DNA from: Aquimarina sediminis
GTDB lineage: Bacteria > Bacteroidota > Bacteroidia > Flavobacteriales > Flavobacteriaceae
DNA: 64,000 nt
Assembly (NCBI RefSeq): GCF_002895435.1
Contig: NZ_POYJ01000001.1
Coordinates: forward strand, 310,001-374,000
Reading direction: 5' to 3'
The notes below the pieces were generated by a model that saw nothing but the letters and a program-made list of their open reading frames with translations, made no database searches and had not been told where the DNA came from. A program made the translations under genes and the position numbers. Below, one piece after another: positions 17,616-27,107 of the stretch (within the stretch, counting starts at the first letter, position 1; every line of letters starts with the position of its first letter).

Positions 17616-19940
17616 ATGATGCATTTCAGAGATGTTTTTATCTTATTTTTTGTACTAAATAGTGGACTAGTATATTCTCAGAATACTGATATAAAGGGTG
17701 TTGTTGTTGATTATATTACTAAAGAAAAAATTCCATTTGCGACGATTGCTCTTTATGATAATGATCAATTGGTTGATGGTACATCTACAGATGAATCTGG
17801 AAATTTTGAACTAACTACCAGTAAAACATTTACAAATATTCGTGCTAGCTTTATTGGTTATGATAGCTATACTGTACAGTTATCAGATGTTAGTAATGTA
17901 GAAGATCTAGTAATCTCTCTAAAGGTTTTACAAAATGAATTGGAAGAGGTTGTAGTAGAAGGGGAGCGTACCACTACCGAATTAAAAATAGACCGAAAAG
18001 TCATTAATCTGGGAGCAGATCTACAACAAGCTGGTGCTACTTTATTAGAAGCCTTTGATCAGATTACCGAGGTCCAGACTGATTTAGGAACTGGTTCGGT
18101 TTCACTTCGGGGGAGTAATAATGTTCGTTTACTGATTAATGGAAAACCTTCTGCTTTGAGTACTACCGAAACTTTAGAACAAATTTCTGCAGCTATGGTA
18201 GATAAAATAGAGATAATTACATCCCCATCTGCAAAGAATCAGGCTAATGGTCTTTCTGGGATTATCAATATTGTTTTAAAGAAAAATAAGGCTCTTGGCC
18301 TAAATGTTGACCTAAATTCATCAGTAGGAACCAAACGATATGGTTATGGTTTTAATGGTAATTATAACTTTTCTTTTTTAAATTTTAGAGTAAACGCCTC
18401 ACAAGGAGGAAGAGAAATGGATAGCGAGCAAACAATTCATCAAGTTTTTAATGATAATAGAAGACAAAGTATTTATACACCTCATGTCTTTAATGGAATG
18501 GTTAGGCAAATAGCTTCAGGTTTTGATTTTTTTATTGATGATAATAATGAATTTTCTTTTGAATTTAACTACACCGATGATTATCATAGCTTTCATAATA
18601 ATTCACTATACTTCAACCTTACAGATAGACCAGATTTTAACTATTTAAGAAGATCATCTCACGATCATAAAACATTAGTTTTTAATAGTAACTACAGGAC
18701 AAACTTTAAAAAAGAAGGTCATTTTCTTGAATTAGAATATAATAGTAATACCAATACCAATGATTATCCTGCAATAGATTTTGAAAATAATATCTTTCTG
18801 TTTGATGAAAATCTTCAAAATGATAATACCATAAATTTCCTGGCATTAGATTATACTTTACCATTATCTGATAAAATTAATTTAGAAGCCGGTGTGTTAT
18901 GGAATGGGAAGAAAGTAGAAAGTAGTAGAAGTATCCATACAGACAGTACAAATACCAATGGTAATTTTGAGTACGAAGAAAGTCTTTTGGGAGCTTATGC
19001 GTTAACAAGTTTTAGTATTCACAAACTCGATTGGAAAGTTGGTTTGAGATATGAAAATTTTGAATCAGATTCTTTTAATACTACTACTTTAGAAACTACA
19101 GATTTAAAGTTTTCTAATTTCTTTCCTTCTTTGCATGTATCATATAAATTGAACGACAACAATACTTTTAACTTTGGGTATAGTAAACGTGTTTCACGCC
19201 CTAATATCCATCATATAAATCCTTTTCAATTAGGTAACCCATATTTTAGATGGAATGCGAACCCTAATCTAAAATCTGAATTGAGTGATAACTTTGAAGT
19301 TAACTATCAATTTGATAAAAACATGTTGAATATATCATCATCTGTATTTTATCGTCATAGAAAAGAAATTATTGAGAGGTTAACTACTATTGATACTGAA
19401 GGCGTACAAACCATCAGTTTTGATAATATAGGAACAAATCAGTCATATGGAATTGAAATGGATGTAAGATATAGAATAGCTCCATTTTGGACAATGCAAG
19501 GTGCCGCCAATTATTACTTTTCAAAAATAAATACTACTCAATTAATTACTTGGGATGAGTTGTACCAATCTAACATTATTTTCAAAAACACATTCAAAAT
19601 CAATAAGAAGATCAGTGCTGATATTAGTTATAGACATACTCCAAAAAGACAAAGCACCTTTAGCTTTGTAGATTCAAGAAACAGGGTGGATTTTGCTGCT
19701 AGAGCAAAATTCTTAAACAATAGATTGACTGGTAGCTTGAGAATTATCGATGTGTTTGATAGAAACTTGTTTCATAGAACGACTATAACCAGAGAGGTAG
19801 AAAGAAAAACAATATGGAGATTTCAATCTCAAACATTTGGAGTATTGTTAAGTCTAAATTATAAACTTTTTAAAAACACCAAAGCTTCACGAAACAGGAA
19901 TAGAAAAGATAGAGATTATGGTGATCAGGGAGTGCATTAG
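17616..19940 (+). CDS. TonB-dependent receptor with CarboxypepD_reg-like domain (OMP_b-brl_3 type)
   Basis: The 774-residue product has a signal peptide, a carboxypeptidase-regulatory-like domain (TDIKGVVVDYITKEKIPFATIALYD), a plug (VEGERTTTELKIDRKVINLG; GSVSLRGSNNVRLLINGKPSAL) and a long beta-barrel (SKRVSRPNIHHINPFQLGNPYF). It is shorter than SusC-type receptors and resembles the OMP_b-brl_3 group. The ligand is unknown. The broken sugar-hydrolase-like gene and the LytS/LytTR pair follow on the same strand, so the set may form one regulated unit. Confidence 0.88.
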   Translation: MMHFRDVFILFFVLNSGLVYSQNTDIKGVVVDYITKEKIPFATIALYDNDQLVDGTSTDESGNFELTTSKTFTNIRASFIGYDSYTVQLSDVSNVEDLVISLKVLQNELEEVVVEGERTTTELKIDRKVINLGADLQQAGATLLEAFDQITEVQTDLGTGSVSLRGSNNVRLLINGKPSALSTTETLEQISAAMVDKIEIITSPSAKNQANGLSGIINIVLKKNKALGLNVDLNSSVGTKRYGYGFNGNYNFSFLNFRVNASQGGREMDSEQTIHQVFNDNRRQSIYTPHVFNGMVRQIASGFDFFIDDNNEFSFEFNYTDDYHSFHNNSLYFNLTDRPDFNYLRRSSHDHKTLVFNSNYRTNFKKEGHFLELEYNSNTNTNDYPAIDFENNIFLFDENLQNDNTINFLALDYTLPLSDKINLEAGVLWNGKKVESSRSIHTDSTNTNGNFEYEESLLGAYALTSFSIHKLDWKVGLRYENFESDSFNTTTLETTDLKFSNFFPSLHVSYKLNDNNTFNFGYSKRVSRPNIHHINPFQLGNPYFRWNANPNLKSELSDNFEVNYQFDKNMLNISSSVFYRHRKEIIERLTTIDTEGVQTISFDNIGTNQSYGIEMDVRYRIAPFWTMQGAANYYFSKINTTQLITWDELYQSNIIFKNTFKINKKISADISYRHTPKRQSTFSFVDSRNRVDFAARAKFLNNRLTGSLRIIDVFDRNLFHRTTITREVERKTIWRFQSQTFGVLLSLNYKLFKNTKASRNRNRKDRDYGDQGVH

Positions 19941-19963
19941 AATCACAATAGATAGTATAAAAT

Positions 19964-20653
19964 ATGAAAACACTAATATTAATTTGTTTTACAATAATAT
20001 CACTAATTACTTACGAATTAAGTGGTCAGGAGAAATATAGTAAAGAAAAAATATCACCTGAAGAATTATCAGGTTGGCAAACTCTGGGTAAAGGAAAAGT
20101 TACCATAAATGCAGATGAACTCATCATTGAGGAAGTAGCAGAATCAGATGGTTATTTTTTGTTTAGTCCTAAGAGCTATATGGGAAATGTGATCTTAAAG
20201 TATAAAGTAAAAGCGTTGTCAGAATCATCTGTATTAATTGTTTTAGTATCTGCATCAGATCCAGGAAATAGTAATAAAATTTCTATTCCCATTGGAATAG
20301 AAAAAAATAGTATTTGGCAATGGCGAAGACAATTAGAGCATTATAATATTACATTTAATAACTGATCACATGGATACAAACCATTTTTTTATAAGAATAT
20401 AAACCCTTTTACATTAGGTTTTCGGCAAACCATACCTAACAATATTGTAGAAACAAATAAATGGTATACCGTAGAGATAGGTAACCAAAATTCAAGAATT
20501 TGGTTTAAATTAGATGACAAAGTTATTTTTGATATGAAGGACTGTGAGCCTCTATCTGGTGGTCATATTGCTTTTAGGGTAAGTGGTACAACAGGAGAAA
20601 CTCCAATTTATGCAAAAGCATCAATCAAGGATCTGGTAATTTTACATCAATAA
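19964..20653 (+). pseudogene. Secreted DUF1080/concanavalin-like protein interrupted by an in-frame TGA
   Basis: The ATG at 19964 begins a signal peptide (LILICFTIISLITYELSGQ) followed by a domain like 3-keto-disaccharide hydrolase (DUF1080) or lectin-type proteins (SGWQTLGKGKVTINADELII). The frame stops at TGA 20363-20365 after 133 residues. It then continues in the same frame without another stop to TAA at 20651-20653, keeping a normal domain end (TNKWYTVEIGNQNSRIWFKL ... GGHIAFRVSGTTGE ... IKDLVIL). The stop lies in NN*SHGY, where TGG (Trp) would be natural. This looks like a recent nonsense mutation or a sequence error. Confidence 0.75.
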
Positions 20654-20667
20654 TAAGAGCGTATTTT

Positions 20668-21711
20668 ATGGTCATATCCAAAAAAGAAAATGCCTATTTC
20701 CAGTTTTTAAAATTAGAACCCCTAATTCATATTGTAATCTGGGTAATGGTTTTGTTTTATCCCTACGTAAAATATTTTGGAAAAGAAGGAGGGTATAACA
20801 TGCCTTTTACTCATGAGTTACTTGCATTGTTTTTTAAAATGACAATATCATATTTTTTATATTTCTGGTTTTTTCCAAAAAATAATAAGAAAAAGAATGT
20901 TGTAATACTCCTTCTGTTTTTTTTGATAAACCTGGCAGTATATGAGTGGTTAGATGGATTTTATCATAATCAGTTTCTTGAAAGTTGTTGTAGGCATTAT
21001 TGGAAACATTTTTTTGCAAATTCTTTAACTCATACAAGTTTTGGTATCGTCTTTTTTTCCATTTACTCTATGAAAAAATTATACAAGAAACAATATGAGC
21101 TCGATACCTTGAATAAAGAAAAGAGACGCTCCGAACTACAGGCGCTAAAAGCACAAGTAAATCCACATTTTTTATTTAATACTTTAAATACAATATATTC
21201 TAGTGCCTTAAAAAAAGAGGATAAAACGGCAGAAATGATCCTAAAACTATCAGGTAATTTTAGATACCTGCTCCATGAAGGACAAAAAGAAGAAGTTCCT
21301 ATAAAGAAAGAGATTAGACATATTAAGGACTATGTTAGCTTACAGGAGGAAAGATTATCTAGCAAAGTAAAAGTTGATTTTAATGTAACTATTGATAATG
21401 TAGAACAAAATATAGCGCCTTTGTTATTAATTTCGTTTATAGAAAATGCATTTAAGTATACAAGCTTATTAAAAGGCTCAAATCATAATATAATTATTAG
21501 GATTGAATTAAAAGATGGTGTTTTTGGTTTTTGTTGTATAAATCCCTATAACAGAACTATTGAAGAGGATATTGATAATGAATGGAAAGAAAGTGGTATT
21601 GGTATAAGTAATACAAAAAAAAGATTACAACACCTATATCCAAATAAGCATGAACTGCAAATTGATGATAAAGAAGATGTTTTTAAGGTAACTCTTAAAA
21701 TAATATTATGA
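20668..21711 (+). CDS. LytS-type sensor histidine kinase
   Basis: The 347-residue membrane kinase has four hydrophobic segments in the first 135 residues, then the His_kinase domain with LKAQVNPHFLFNTLNTIY (phospho-acceptor His about 167) and a degenerate ATPase part (SFIENAFKYTSL; GIGISNTKKRLQHLYP). The following response-regulator gene overlaps it by 4 bp, so they form a two-component pair. It has no recognisable extracellular sensor domain; it probably senses through the membrane segments. Confidence 0.9.
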   Translation: MVISKKENAYFQFLKLEPLIHIVIWVMVLFYPYVKYFGKEGGYNMPFTHELLALFFKMTISYFLYFWFFPKNNKKKNVVILLLFFLINLAVYEWLDGFYHNQFLESCCRHYWKHFFANSLTHTSFGIVFFSIYSMKKLYKKQYELDTLNKEKRRSELQALKAQVNPHFLFNTLNTIYSSALKKEDKTAEMILKLSGNFRYLLHEGQKEEVPIKKEIRHIKDYVSLQEERLSSKVKVDFNVTIDNVEQNIAPLLLISFIENAFKYTSLLKGSNHNIIIRIELKDGVFGFCCINPYNRTIEEDIDNEWKESGIGISNTKKRLQHLYPNKHELQIDDKEDVFKVTLKIIL

Positions 21712-22385
21712 TGGATTGTTTGATTTTGGAAGATGAAAGCCCAGCGCAAGATGTTTTAAAAGGGTATATATCAAAAACTCCTTTTTTAAATTGCTTAGGT
21801 GTATATGAAAGTGGATTAGATATTACGCAAGAAAAATTAGAGCAAGTAGATTTACTGTTTTTAGATATTCAATTGCCAGAATTAAACGGTTTATCTTTTT
21901 TGAAAACACTTAATAACCCTCCGGTTGTAATTGTAACCACGGCATATCCTAATTACGCGATTGAAGCTTTTGAAGAAGCAGTAGTAGATTATTTATTAAA
22001 ACCATTTTCATATGAACGTTTCTTTAAAGCGGTAAATAGAGTAAGAAATAACCGAAAGAAACAAAATAGAGAGGCAGATAATAACTTGTTTTTATACGCG
22101 GATAAAACTTTGTATAATATAAGTATTGAGGATATTTTGTTTCTTAAAGCAGAAATAGATTATGTAAAAGTGGTGACTCTAAAGAAAAGCATTCTTATTT
22201 TAGATAGCTTAAGAAATTGGAATGAAAAACTACAAGGATTCAGTTTTATGCAAGTGCATCGTTCTTACATAATTAATATTGACAAAATTTCTAAGATAAC
22301 TGGAAATCAAATTTTTATTGAAGACATGGTAATTCCAATAAGTAAAACTTATAAAGAGCAATTTTTTAGTAAACTCAAGTCATAA
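21708..22385 (+). CDS. LytTR-family response regulator
   Basis: The 225-residue product has a receiver domain with LLFLDIQLPELNGL (Asp 53), TTAYPNYAIEAFEEAVVDYLLKPF, and a C-terminal LytTR DNA-binding domain (NLFLYADKTLYNISIEDILFLKAEIDYVKV ... FMQVHRSYIINIDKI). It is the partner of the kinase that it overlaps. The likely targets are the TonB receptor region upstream; this is inference. Confidence 0.92.
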   Translation: MMDCLILEDESPAQDVLKGYISKTPFLNCLGVYESGLDITQEKLEQVDLLFLDIQLPELNGLSFLKTLNNPPVVIVTTAYPNYAIEAFEEAVVDYLLKPFSYERFFKAVNRVRNNRKKQNREADNNLFLYADKTLYNISIEDILFLKAEIDYVKVVTLKKSILILDSLRNWNEKLQGFSFMQVHRSYIINIDKISKITGNQIFIEDMVIPISKTYKEQFFSKLKS

Positions 22386-22422
22386 AAAACATGAATTTTT
22401 TTGAATAATTATGTATTTAAGC

Positions 22423-22453
22423 TTGTGTACTAAATTGTCATACAATATATTTG
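22423..22453 (+). promoter_or_regulatory. Promoter of the MarR/FMN-reductase operon
   Basis: TTG (22423-22425), 20 bases, TATATTTG (22446-22453, perfect TAnnTTTG). It lies inside the longest in-frame extension of the MarR ORF, so translation must start downstream at 22477. Confidence 0.6.
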
Positions 22454-22476
22454 TATATACAGATAATGTAGTTGTT

Positions 22477-22899
22477 ATGAATAAGGAATATCTTGAAGCA
22501 ATTTTAGAAATTATAAGAACAGGGCATTGGATCACAGATTCTGTTTCTAAAGAATTAAAAGAATTTGATATCTACGAACCTCAGTTTAATGTATTAAGAA
22601 TCTTGAGGGGAGCCAAAGGCAATCCAATATCTGTAAACACAATATTAGAAAAAATGATTCAGCGTTCTAGTAATGTAACTCGTATTGTTGATAAACTGGC
22701 AGCCAAAGGTCTCGTAGAAAGAACACTATGCTCCCAAGACAGACGTAAAATGGATATTATAATTACTGATGAAGGGTTAGAATTACTAAAAAAGTTGGAT
22801 ACAAAAGTTGATAATTTTCATAAGCCAATGCTTAACAATTTAAGCACAGAAGAAGCAATAACATTAAAAAAGTTAATTAAAAAATTAAAAGGAGAATAA
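22477..22899 (+). CDS. MarR-family transcriptional regulator
   Basis: The 140-residue product is a winged-helix dimer (EPQFNVLRILRGAKGNPISVNTILEKMIQRSSNVTRIVDKLAAKGLVERTLCSQDRRKMDIIITDEG). I place the start at 22477 (MNKEYLEAIL) because a full promoter lies between 22411 and that ATG. It is 2 bases from an FMN reductase gene, a common pair in which MarR represses a quinone/azo or FMN reductase in response to oxidants or phenolic compounds. Confidence 0.9.
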   Translation: MNKEYLEAILEIIRTGHWITDSVSKELKEFDIYEPQFNVLRILRGAKGNPISVNTILEKMIQRSSNVTRIVDKLAAKGLVERTLCSQDRRKMDIIITDEGLELLKKLDTKVDNFHKPMLNNLSTEEAITLKKLIKKLKGE

Positions 22900-22901
22900 A
22901 A

Positions 22902-23432
22902 ATGAAAAAAATAATAGCATTAGGAGGCAGCAATAGTAAGAAATCAATTAATAAAACATTAGCAGTCCATGCCGCAAAGCAAATAACCAATTCTGAAATT
23001 GTAATAGTCGATTTAAATGATTTTAACTTACCTCTATATGGAATTGATACAGAAACAGAGAATGGTATTCCAGAAGCAGCGACAAAGCTTAATGATCTTA
23101 TAAATACTGCAGATGGTTTGGTTGTATCACTTGCAGAACATAATGGTTCTTATTCAGCAGCGTTCAAAAATACCTTTGATTGGTTGTCAAGAATTGATCA
23201 AAAAGTATGGAAAAACAAGCCTATGTTGTTAATGGCTACATCACCAGGAGGAAGAGGAGGAGCAACTGTTCTTGAGACGGCAAAGACTTCTTTCCCGCAT
23301 TTAGGGGGAAATATTGTTGCAGATTTCTCTTTACCAGCGTTTCATGATAATTTTTCTGAAGAAGGATTAATCAACCCTGAGTTGAATACTACATTAAAAG
23401 AAAAAATTGAAGCACTTCAAAAAGCTATTTAA
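22902..23432 (+). CDS. NAD(P)H-dependent FMN reductase-like flavoprotein
   Basis: The 176-residue flavodoxin-like fold starts with KKIIALGGSNSKKSINKTLA (FMN phosphate loop) and contains LVVSLAEHNGSYSAAFKNTFDWLSR and PMLLMATSPGGRGGATVLE, typical of NADPH-dependent FMN reductases. It probably reduces quinones or azo compounds. It is co-transcribed with the MarR gene. Confidence 0.9.
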   Translation: MKKIIALGGSNSKKSINKTLAVHAAKQITNSEIVIVDLNDFNLPLYGIDTETENGIPEAATKLNDLINTADGLVVSLAEHNGSYSAAFKNTFDWLSRIDQKVWKNKPMLLMATSPGGRGGATVLETAKTSFPHLGGNIVADFSLPAFHDNFSEEGLINPELNTTLKEKIEALQKAI

Positions 23433-23500
23433 AACAAATATCTAGCAAATTGAAAGTGTGAATGATATTGGTGCATTGACCAATAGAATTTCTTAGTAAG

Positions 23501-23530
23501 CACAACTATTTATAGTTGTGTTTATTTTTT
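23501..23530 (+). terminator. Rho-independent terminator after the FMN reductase
   Basis: CACAACTA, TTTA and TAGTTGTG (23501-23520) form a perfect 8-bp hairpin followed by a T run. The remaining part of the gap up to 23800 is probably a long 5' leader of the helicase gene; I see no other gene in it. Confidence 0.85.
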
Positions 23531-23800
23531 TTGATATAATTATGTATAGGTGTACTCAAAAAAGTAGTATTCAAAATTTTTAATCAGATTACAGACTATG
23601 TAAAATTATTAACACCATTCCCCCTTAAAAATAAGTAAGTTATAATAAAAAGGTGTAGTTTCGCGCTTGCATTAAAAAAGCTAACATTTGGACTCGTAAA
23701 TGAGCATAAGAATTGTTCTAAGTTTTGTAAAATGCTTGAGAAACATAAACTCCTAAGGTTATTAAAAGAGTAAGTATCCATTTGTATATAAATATATCCT

Positions 23801-25093
23801 ATGTCAAAACAGTTTTTAGAACTTGGTATTAATAAGTCCATCCAAAGAAGGCTTTCAGAGTTAGATATCAATGTTCCAACCAATATTCAAAAGAAAGCAA
23901 TTCCAATTCTGTTAAATCAAAAAGAAGATTTTGTAGGTTTGGCCAAAACTGGAACAGGAAAAACTGCTGCTTTTGGGTTACCTCTTTTGCAATTAGTTGA
24001 TACTGATAATCCAGAGATCCAAGCCGTCATAGTTGCACCAACTAGAGAGTTAGGACAACAGATTTATTCGAATTTGATCTCTTTTGCCTCATTCTTACCA
24101 GATATTTCCATTGTTTCTATTTGCGGAGGAACACCAATTAAACCACAGATAGAACGTTTAACTAAGGCAACCCATATTGTTATTGCTACTCCTGGACGTT
24201 TGATTGATTTGATAAATAGAAATGCAATCTCTATCAAGAATGCAGGATATTTGGTTTTGGATGAAGCCGATGAGATGGTAACTTCGTTAAAAGATGGTCT
24301 TGATAAAATTGTAAAAGAACTCCCTAAAAAAAGAAAGACTATTTTGTTTACTGCCACAATGCCAGGTGCTATTAAGCAATTGATACAGAATTATATGTCT
24401 AAACATGTGATTCAAGTCGAATCTGAAATGGAAACAGTAGGGCATCAAGGGATAGATCACCAATACGTGGTAGTAGAGCCTATAGAAAAACTTGATGTTT
24501 TAAAGTATTTTTTAACTTCAAATGAAGGCAAACGGGGTATTATTTTTTGCAAAACCAAAGCCGCCGTAAATAAACTGGCAAAAAACCTGGCGATTCATAA
24601 GTTTTCTTCTGGAGCACTTCATGGTAGTTTGTCTCAGCCAATTCGTGATAGAATCATGGGACAGTTTAGAGAAGGTCATATTCAGATATTGGTAGCAACA
24701 GATCTTGCAGCAAGAGGAATTGATGTGAAAGAAATTGAATATGTGGTACATTATCACTTACCTGATGTATATGAGACCTATGTGCATAGAAGTGGTAGAA
24801 CAGCTAGAGCAGGAGCAAAAGGTTTATCGCTAACCATAATACAAAAGGAAGAAGAATATGAAATTGGAGACTTTGAGCACGAATTGGATATATCTTTTAG
24901 GAAATATAACAAAGCTAATCCTCAGAGTATAGAGGAGAATAATACATTGTTATGGGCAAAAAAGGTATTTAAAACAAAACCCAATAGAGAAATTTCATCG
25001 GATTTTAAAGAAAAAGTACATACCGTTTTTCATCATCTTACTAAAGAAGAATTAATTGATAAAATCCTAGCAAATTATATCGAACAGCACTAA
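23801..25093 (+). CDS. DEAD-box RNA helicase
   Basis: The 430-residue product carries all helicase motifs: Q-motif region (VPTNIQKKAIP), AKTGTGKT (I), PTRELGQQ (Ia), TPGRL (Ib), DEAD (II), TAT (III), RGIIFCKTK (IV), ATDLAARGID (V) and HRSGRTARAG (VI), plus a short C-terminal extension. It resembles the RhlE/CsdA group. The leader of about 270 bp and the nearby second helicase and cold-shock gene suggest a role in cold or RNA-structure stress. Confidence 0.94.
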   Translation: MSKQFLELGINKSIQRRLSELDINVPTNIQKKAIPILLNQKEDFVGLAKTGTGKTAAFGLPLLQLVDTDNPEIQAVIVAPTRELGQQIYSNLISFASFLPDISIVSICGGTPIKPQIERLTKATHIVIATPGRLIDLINRNAISIKNAGYLVLDEADEMVTSLKDGLDKIVKELPKKRKTILFTATMPGAIKQLIQNYMSKHVIQVESEMETVGHQGIDHQYVVVEPIEKLDVLKYFLTSNEGKRGIIFCKTKAAVNKLAKNLAIHKFSSGALHGSLSQPIRDRIMGQFREGHIQILVATDLAARGIDVKEIEYVVHYHLPDVYETYVHRSGRTARAGAKGLSLTIIQKEEEYEIGDFEHELDISFRKYNKANPQSIEENNTLLWAKKVFKTKPNREISSDFKEKVHTVFHHLTKEELIDKILANYIEQH

Positions 25094-25163
25094 AAGCGTT
25101 AGTATTTACGACAAAATAAAAAATGTAAAAAAAAGAAAACGCTAATCTTTAAAAACAAGAATT

Positions 25164-26474
25164 ATGGCCAATACTAAAAGATCTCAAGCCGAAATTTTAC
25201 AAAAACTAAACATTCATCAATTGAATCGAATGCAGCAGCAGGCCATTTCTGTAATACAAAAAAAATCAAATACTATATTACTTTCTCCTACAGGAACAGG
25301 AAAGACCTTAGCTTTTTTATTACCTATTATAAATCTTTTGGACCCAGAATGCAATGATGTTCAAGTACTTATTTTGGTACCTACTAGAGAGCTAGCTATG
25401 CAAATAGAGCAAGTTTTACGTAATATGGGTTCTGGATATAAAGTAAATGCCGTTTATGGCGGAAGAGCGACATCAAAGGATAAAATTGAACTAAAACATA
25501 CGCCAGCAATTTTGATTGGTACTCCTGGCAGAATAGCTGATCATTTAAAGCAAGAACGATTTTCTACCAAAAACATAAAAACATTGGTGCTTGATGAATT
25601 TGATAAATCTTTAGAAGTCGGATTCGAGGTAGAAATGAAAAATATTACTCGTCAGCTAACAAATCTGTCTAAGCGTATATTAACCTCAGCAACACAGGGA
25701 GTTAGTGTTCCAGGTTTTGTGAAATTAAACGAACCTACAATTGTTAATTTTCTGAAACAATCAGATTCAAAGTTAACATTCAAAACTGTAGTTTCTCCAA
25801 CAAAAAATAAATTAGGTAGCCTTTTAGATATCTTGAACCATATAGGAAATCAGCCAGGGATTATATTTTGTAATTTTAAAAAGGATATTCAGGAAGTTAG
25901 TTCTTTTTTAGATCGTAATGATATTAATCATGGCACATTTCATGGTGACATGGAACAAAAGGAAAGAGAACGTTCTTTGATCAAATTTAGAAATGGAACT
26001 CATCAGATATTACTAGCAACGGATTTGGCAGCAAGAGGGATAGATATCCCTGAGATGAAATTTATTATTCATTATCAACTCCCGTATTCAAAGGAAGAGT
26101 TTACACATCGAAATGGGAGAACAGCTAGGGTTAATGAAAAAGGTACAGCTTACATCATTAAATGGGAAGAAGAGTTACTGCGAGATTTTATCCCAGAAAC
26201 TACTCCTGCAGATGTTTCAGAAATTGCAAATCGTAAACCTCAATATTGGGAAACCCTATTTGTTTCTGGCGGTCGAAAAGATAAAATATCCAAAGGAGAT
26301 ATTGCGGGTTTGTTTTTTAAACAAGGTAACCTTGCAAAAGACCAGTTGGGAGTTATAGAGTTAAAACAAGATTGCACTTTTGTTGCAGTACCGGTTACCA
26401 TTGCCCGAGAGCTTGTGACGAAGTTAAATAATAGCAGACTTAAAAAAAAGAAAGTACGAGTTACAATACTCTAA
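25164..26474 (+). CDS. DEAD-box-family RNA helicase with DEFD motif and DbpA-like C-terminus
   Basis: The 436-residue product has motif I PTGTGKT, PTRELAMQ, TPGRIAD, motif II written DEFD instead of DEAD, motif III SAT, ATDLAARGID and HRNGRTARV. The C-terminal 70 residues (GDIAGLFFKQGNLAKDQLGVIELKQDCTFVAVP) resemble the DbpA RNA-binding domain that targets 23S rRNA. It is probably a ribosome-assembly helicase. It lies 70 bp downstream of the first helicase. Confidence 0.92.
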   Translation: MANTKRSQAEILQKLNIHQLNRMQQQAISVIQKKSNTILLSPTGTGKTLAFLLPIINLLDPECNDVQVLILVPTRELAMQIEQVLRNMGSGYKVNAVYGGRATSKDKIELKHTPAILIGTPGRIADHLKQERFSTKNIKTLVLDEFDKSLEVGFEVEMKNITRQLTNLSKRILTSATQGVSVPGFVKLNEPTIVNFLKQSDSKLTFKTVVSPTKNKLGSLLDILNHIGNQPGIIFCNFKKDIQEVSSFLDRNDINHGTFHGDMEQKERERSLIKFRNGTHQILLATDLAARGIDIPEMKFIIHYQLPYSKEEFTHRNGRTARVNEKGTAYIIKWEEELLRDFIPETTPADVSEIANRKPQYWETLFVSGGRKDKISKGDIAGLFFKQGNLAKDQLGVIELKQDCTFVAVPVTIARELVTKLNNSRLKKKKVRVTIL

Positions 26475-26554
26475 AAAAGAAAAAGTACTGACATAAAAAT
26501 TTATGGCACTATATTTGACATTCATATAGTAATTATTAAATTAAAATTATTATA

Positions 26555-26746
26555 ATGAGTAAAGGAACAGTAAAATTCTTCAATGATGCCAAAGGTTTTG
26601 GATTTATTACTGAAGAAGGTTCGAACAAAGAGTATTTTGTACACATTTCTGGATTAGTAGATGAAATTCGTGAAGGTGATGAAGTTGAATTTGATCTTAA
26701 AGAAGGTAAAAAAGGATTAAACGCAGTAAACGTAAAAGTTATCTAA
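26555..26746 (+). CDS. Cold-shock domain protein (CspA-like)
   Basis: The 63-residue single cold-shock domain has both RNP motifs (KGFGFIT and EYFVHIS) and the usual GDEVEFDLKEGKKGLNAVNV end. It is an RNA/ssDNA-binding chaperone, slightly shorter than E. coli CspA (70 aa). It is followed by a very strong terminator and belongs with the helicases upstream in an RNA-structure group. Confidence 0.95.
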   Translation: MSKGTVKFFNDAKGFGFITEEGSNKEYFVHISGLVDEIREGDEVEFDLKEGKKGLNAVNVKVI

Positions 26747-26771
26747 CATATATACGCTTTAACTTTGTATT

Positions 26772-26808
26772 AAAGACCTACCCATTTTTTTGGGTAGGTC
26801 TTTTTTTT
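26772..26808 (+). terminator. Strong Rho-independent terminator after the cold-shock gene
   Basis: AAAGACCTACCCA pairs with TGGGTAGGTCTTT (13 bp) and is followed by T8. From here to 27107 (about 300 bases) I see only the presumed upstream region of the SusC gene. Confidence 0.92.
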
Positions 26809-27107
26809 GATCAATTCAGAGTGATTAATTAGTGATAAGATAATTTTATGCTATTACTTACTTATACAGATAAAAATACTTCGGAATAAGTTTTTGTAGG
26901 ACAAAAATATTGATTTTCAAAATGTTGTTTTTTAGGTGTTTATGATGTTTTAACGTCATTTTATTATTGGTTTTCATTATTTCTCTTTCCAGATTAACCA
27001 GAACTCTTTTTTATAAAAAACGTAATTACTGTTTAGGGGGTGGTAATCATTTCTACGTCATACTTAGTAGACACTATTATCATTTTAACTAATTAACAAT
27101 TACATTT

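Noticed and set aside
17199..20365. Recoding of TGA as Trp
   Set aside because: Two TGG-to-TGA positions are noted (17199 and 20363), but the intact genes I read in the window use TGG for Trp and end normally at TGA; local mutation is simpler.
22411..22476. Longer N-terminus of the MarR regulator
   Set aside because: The extension contains the promoter (TTG-N20-TATATTTG), so the start is placed at 22477.
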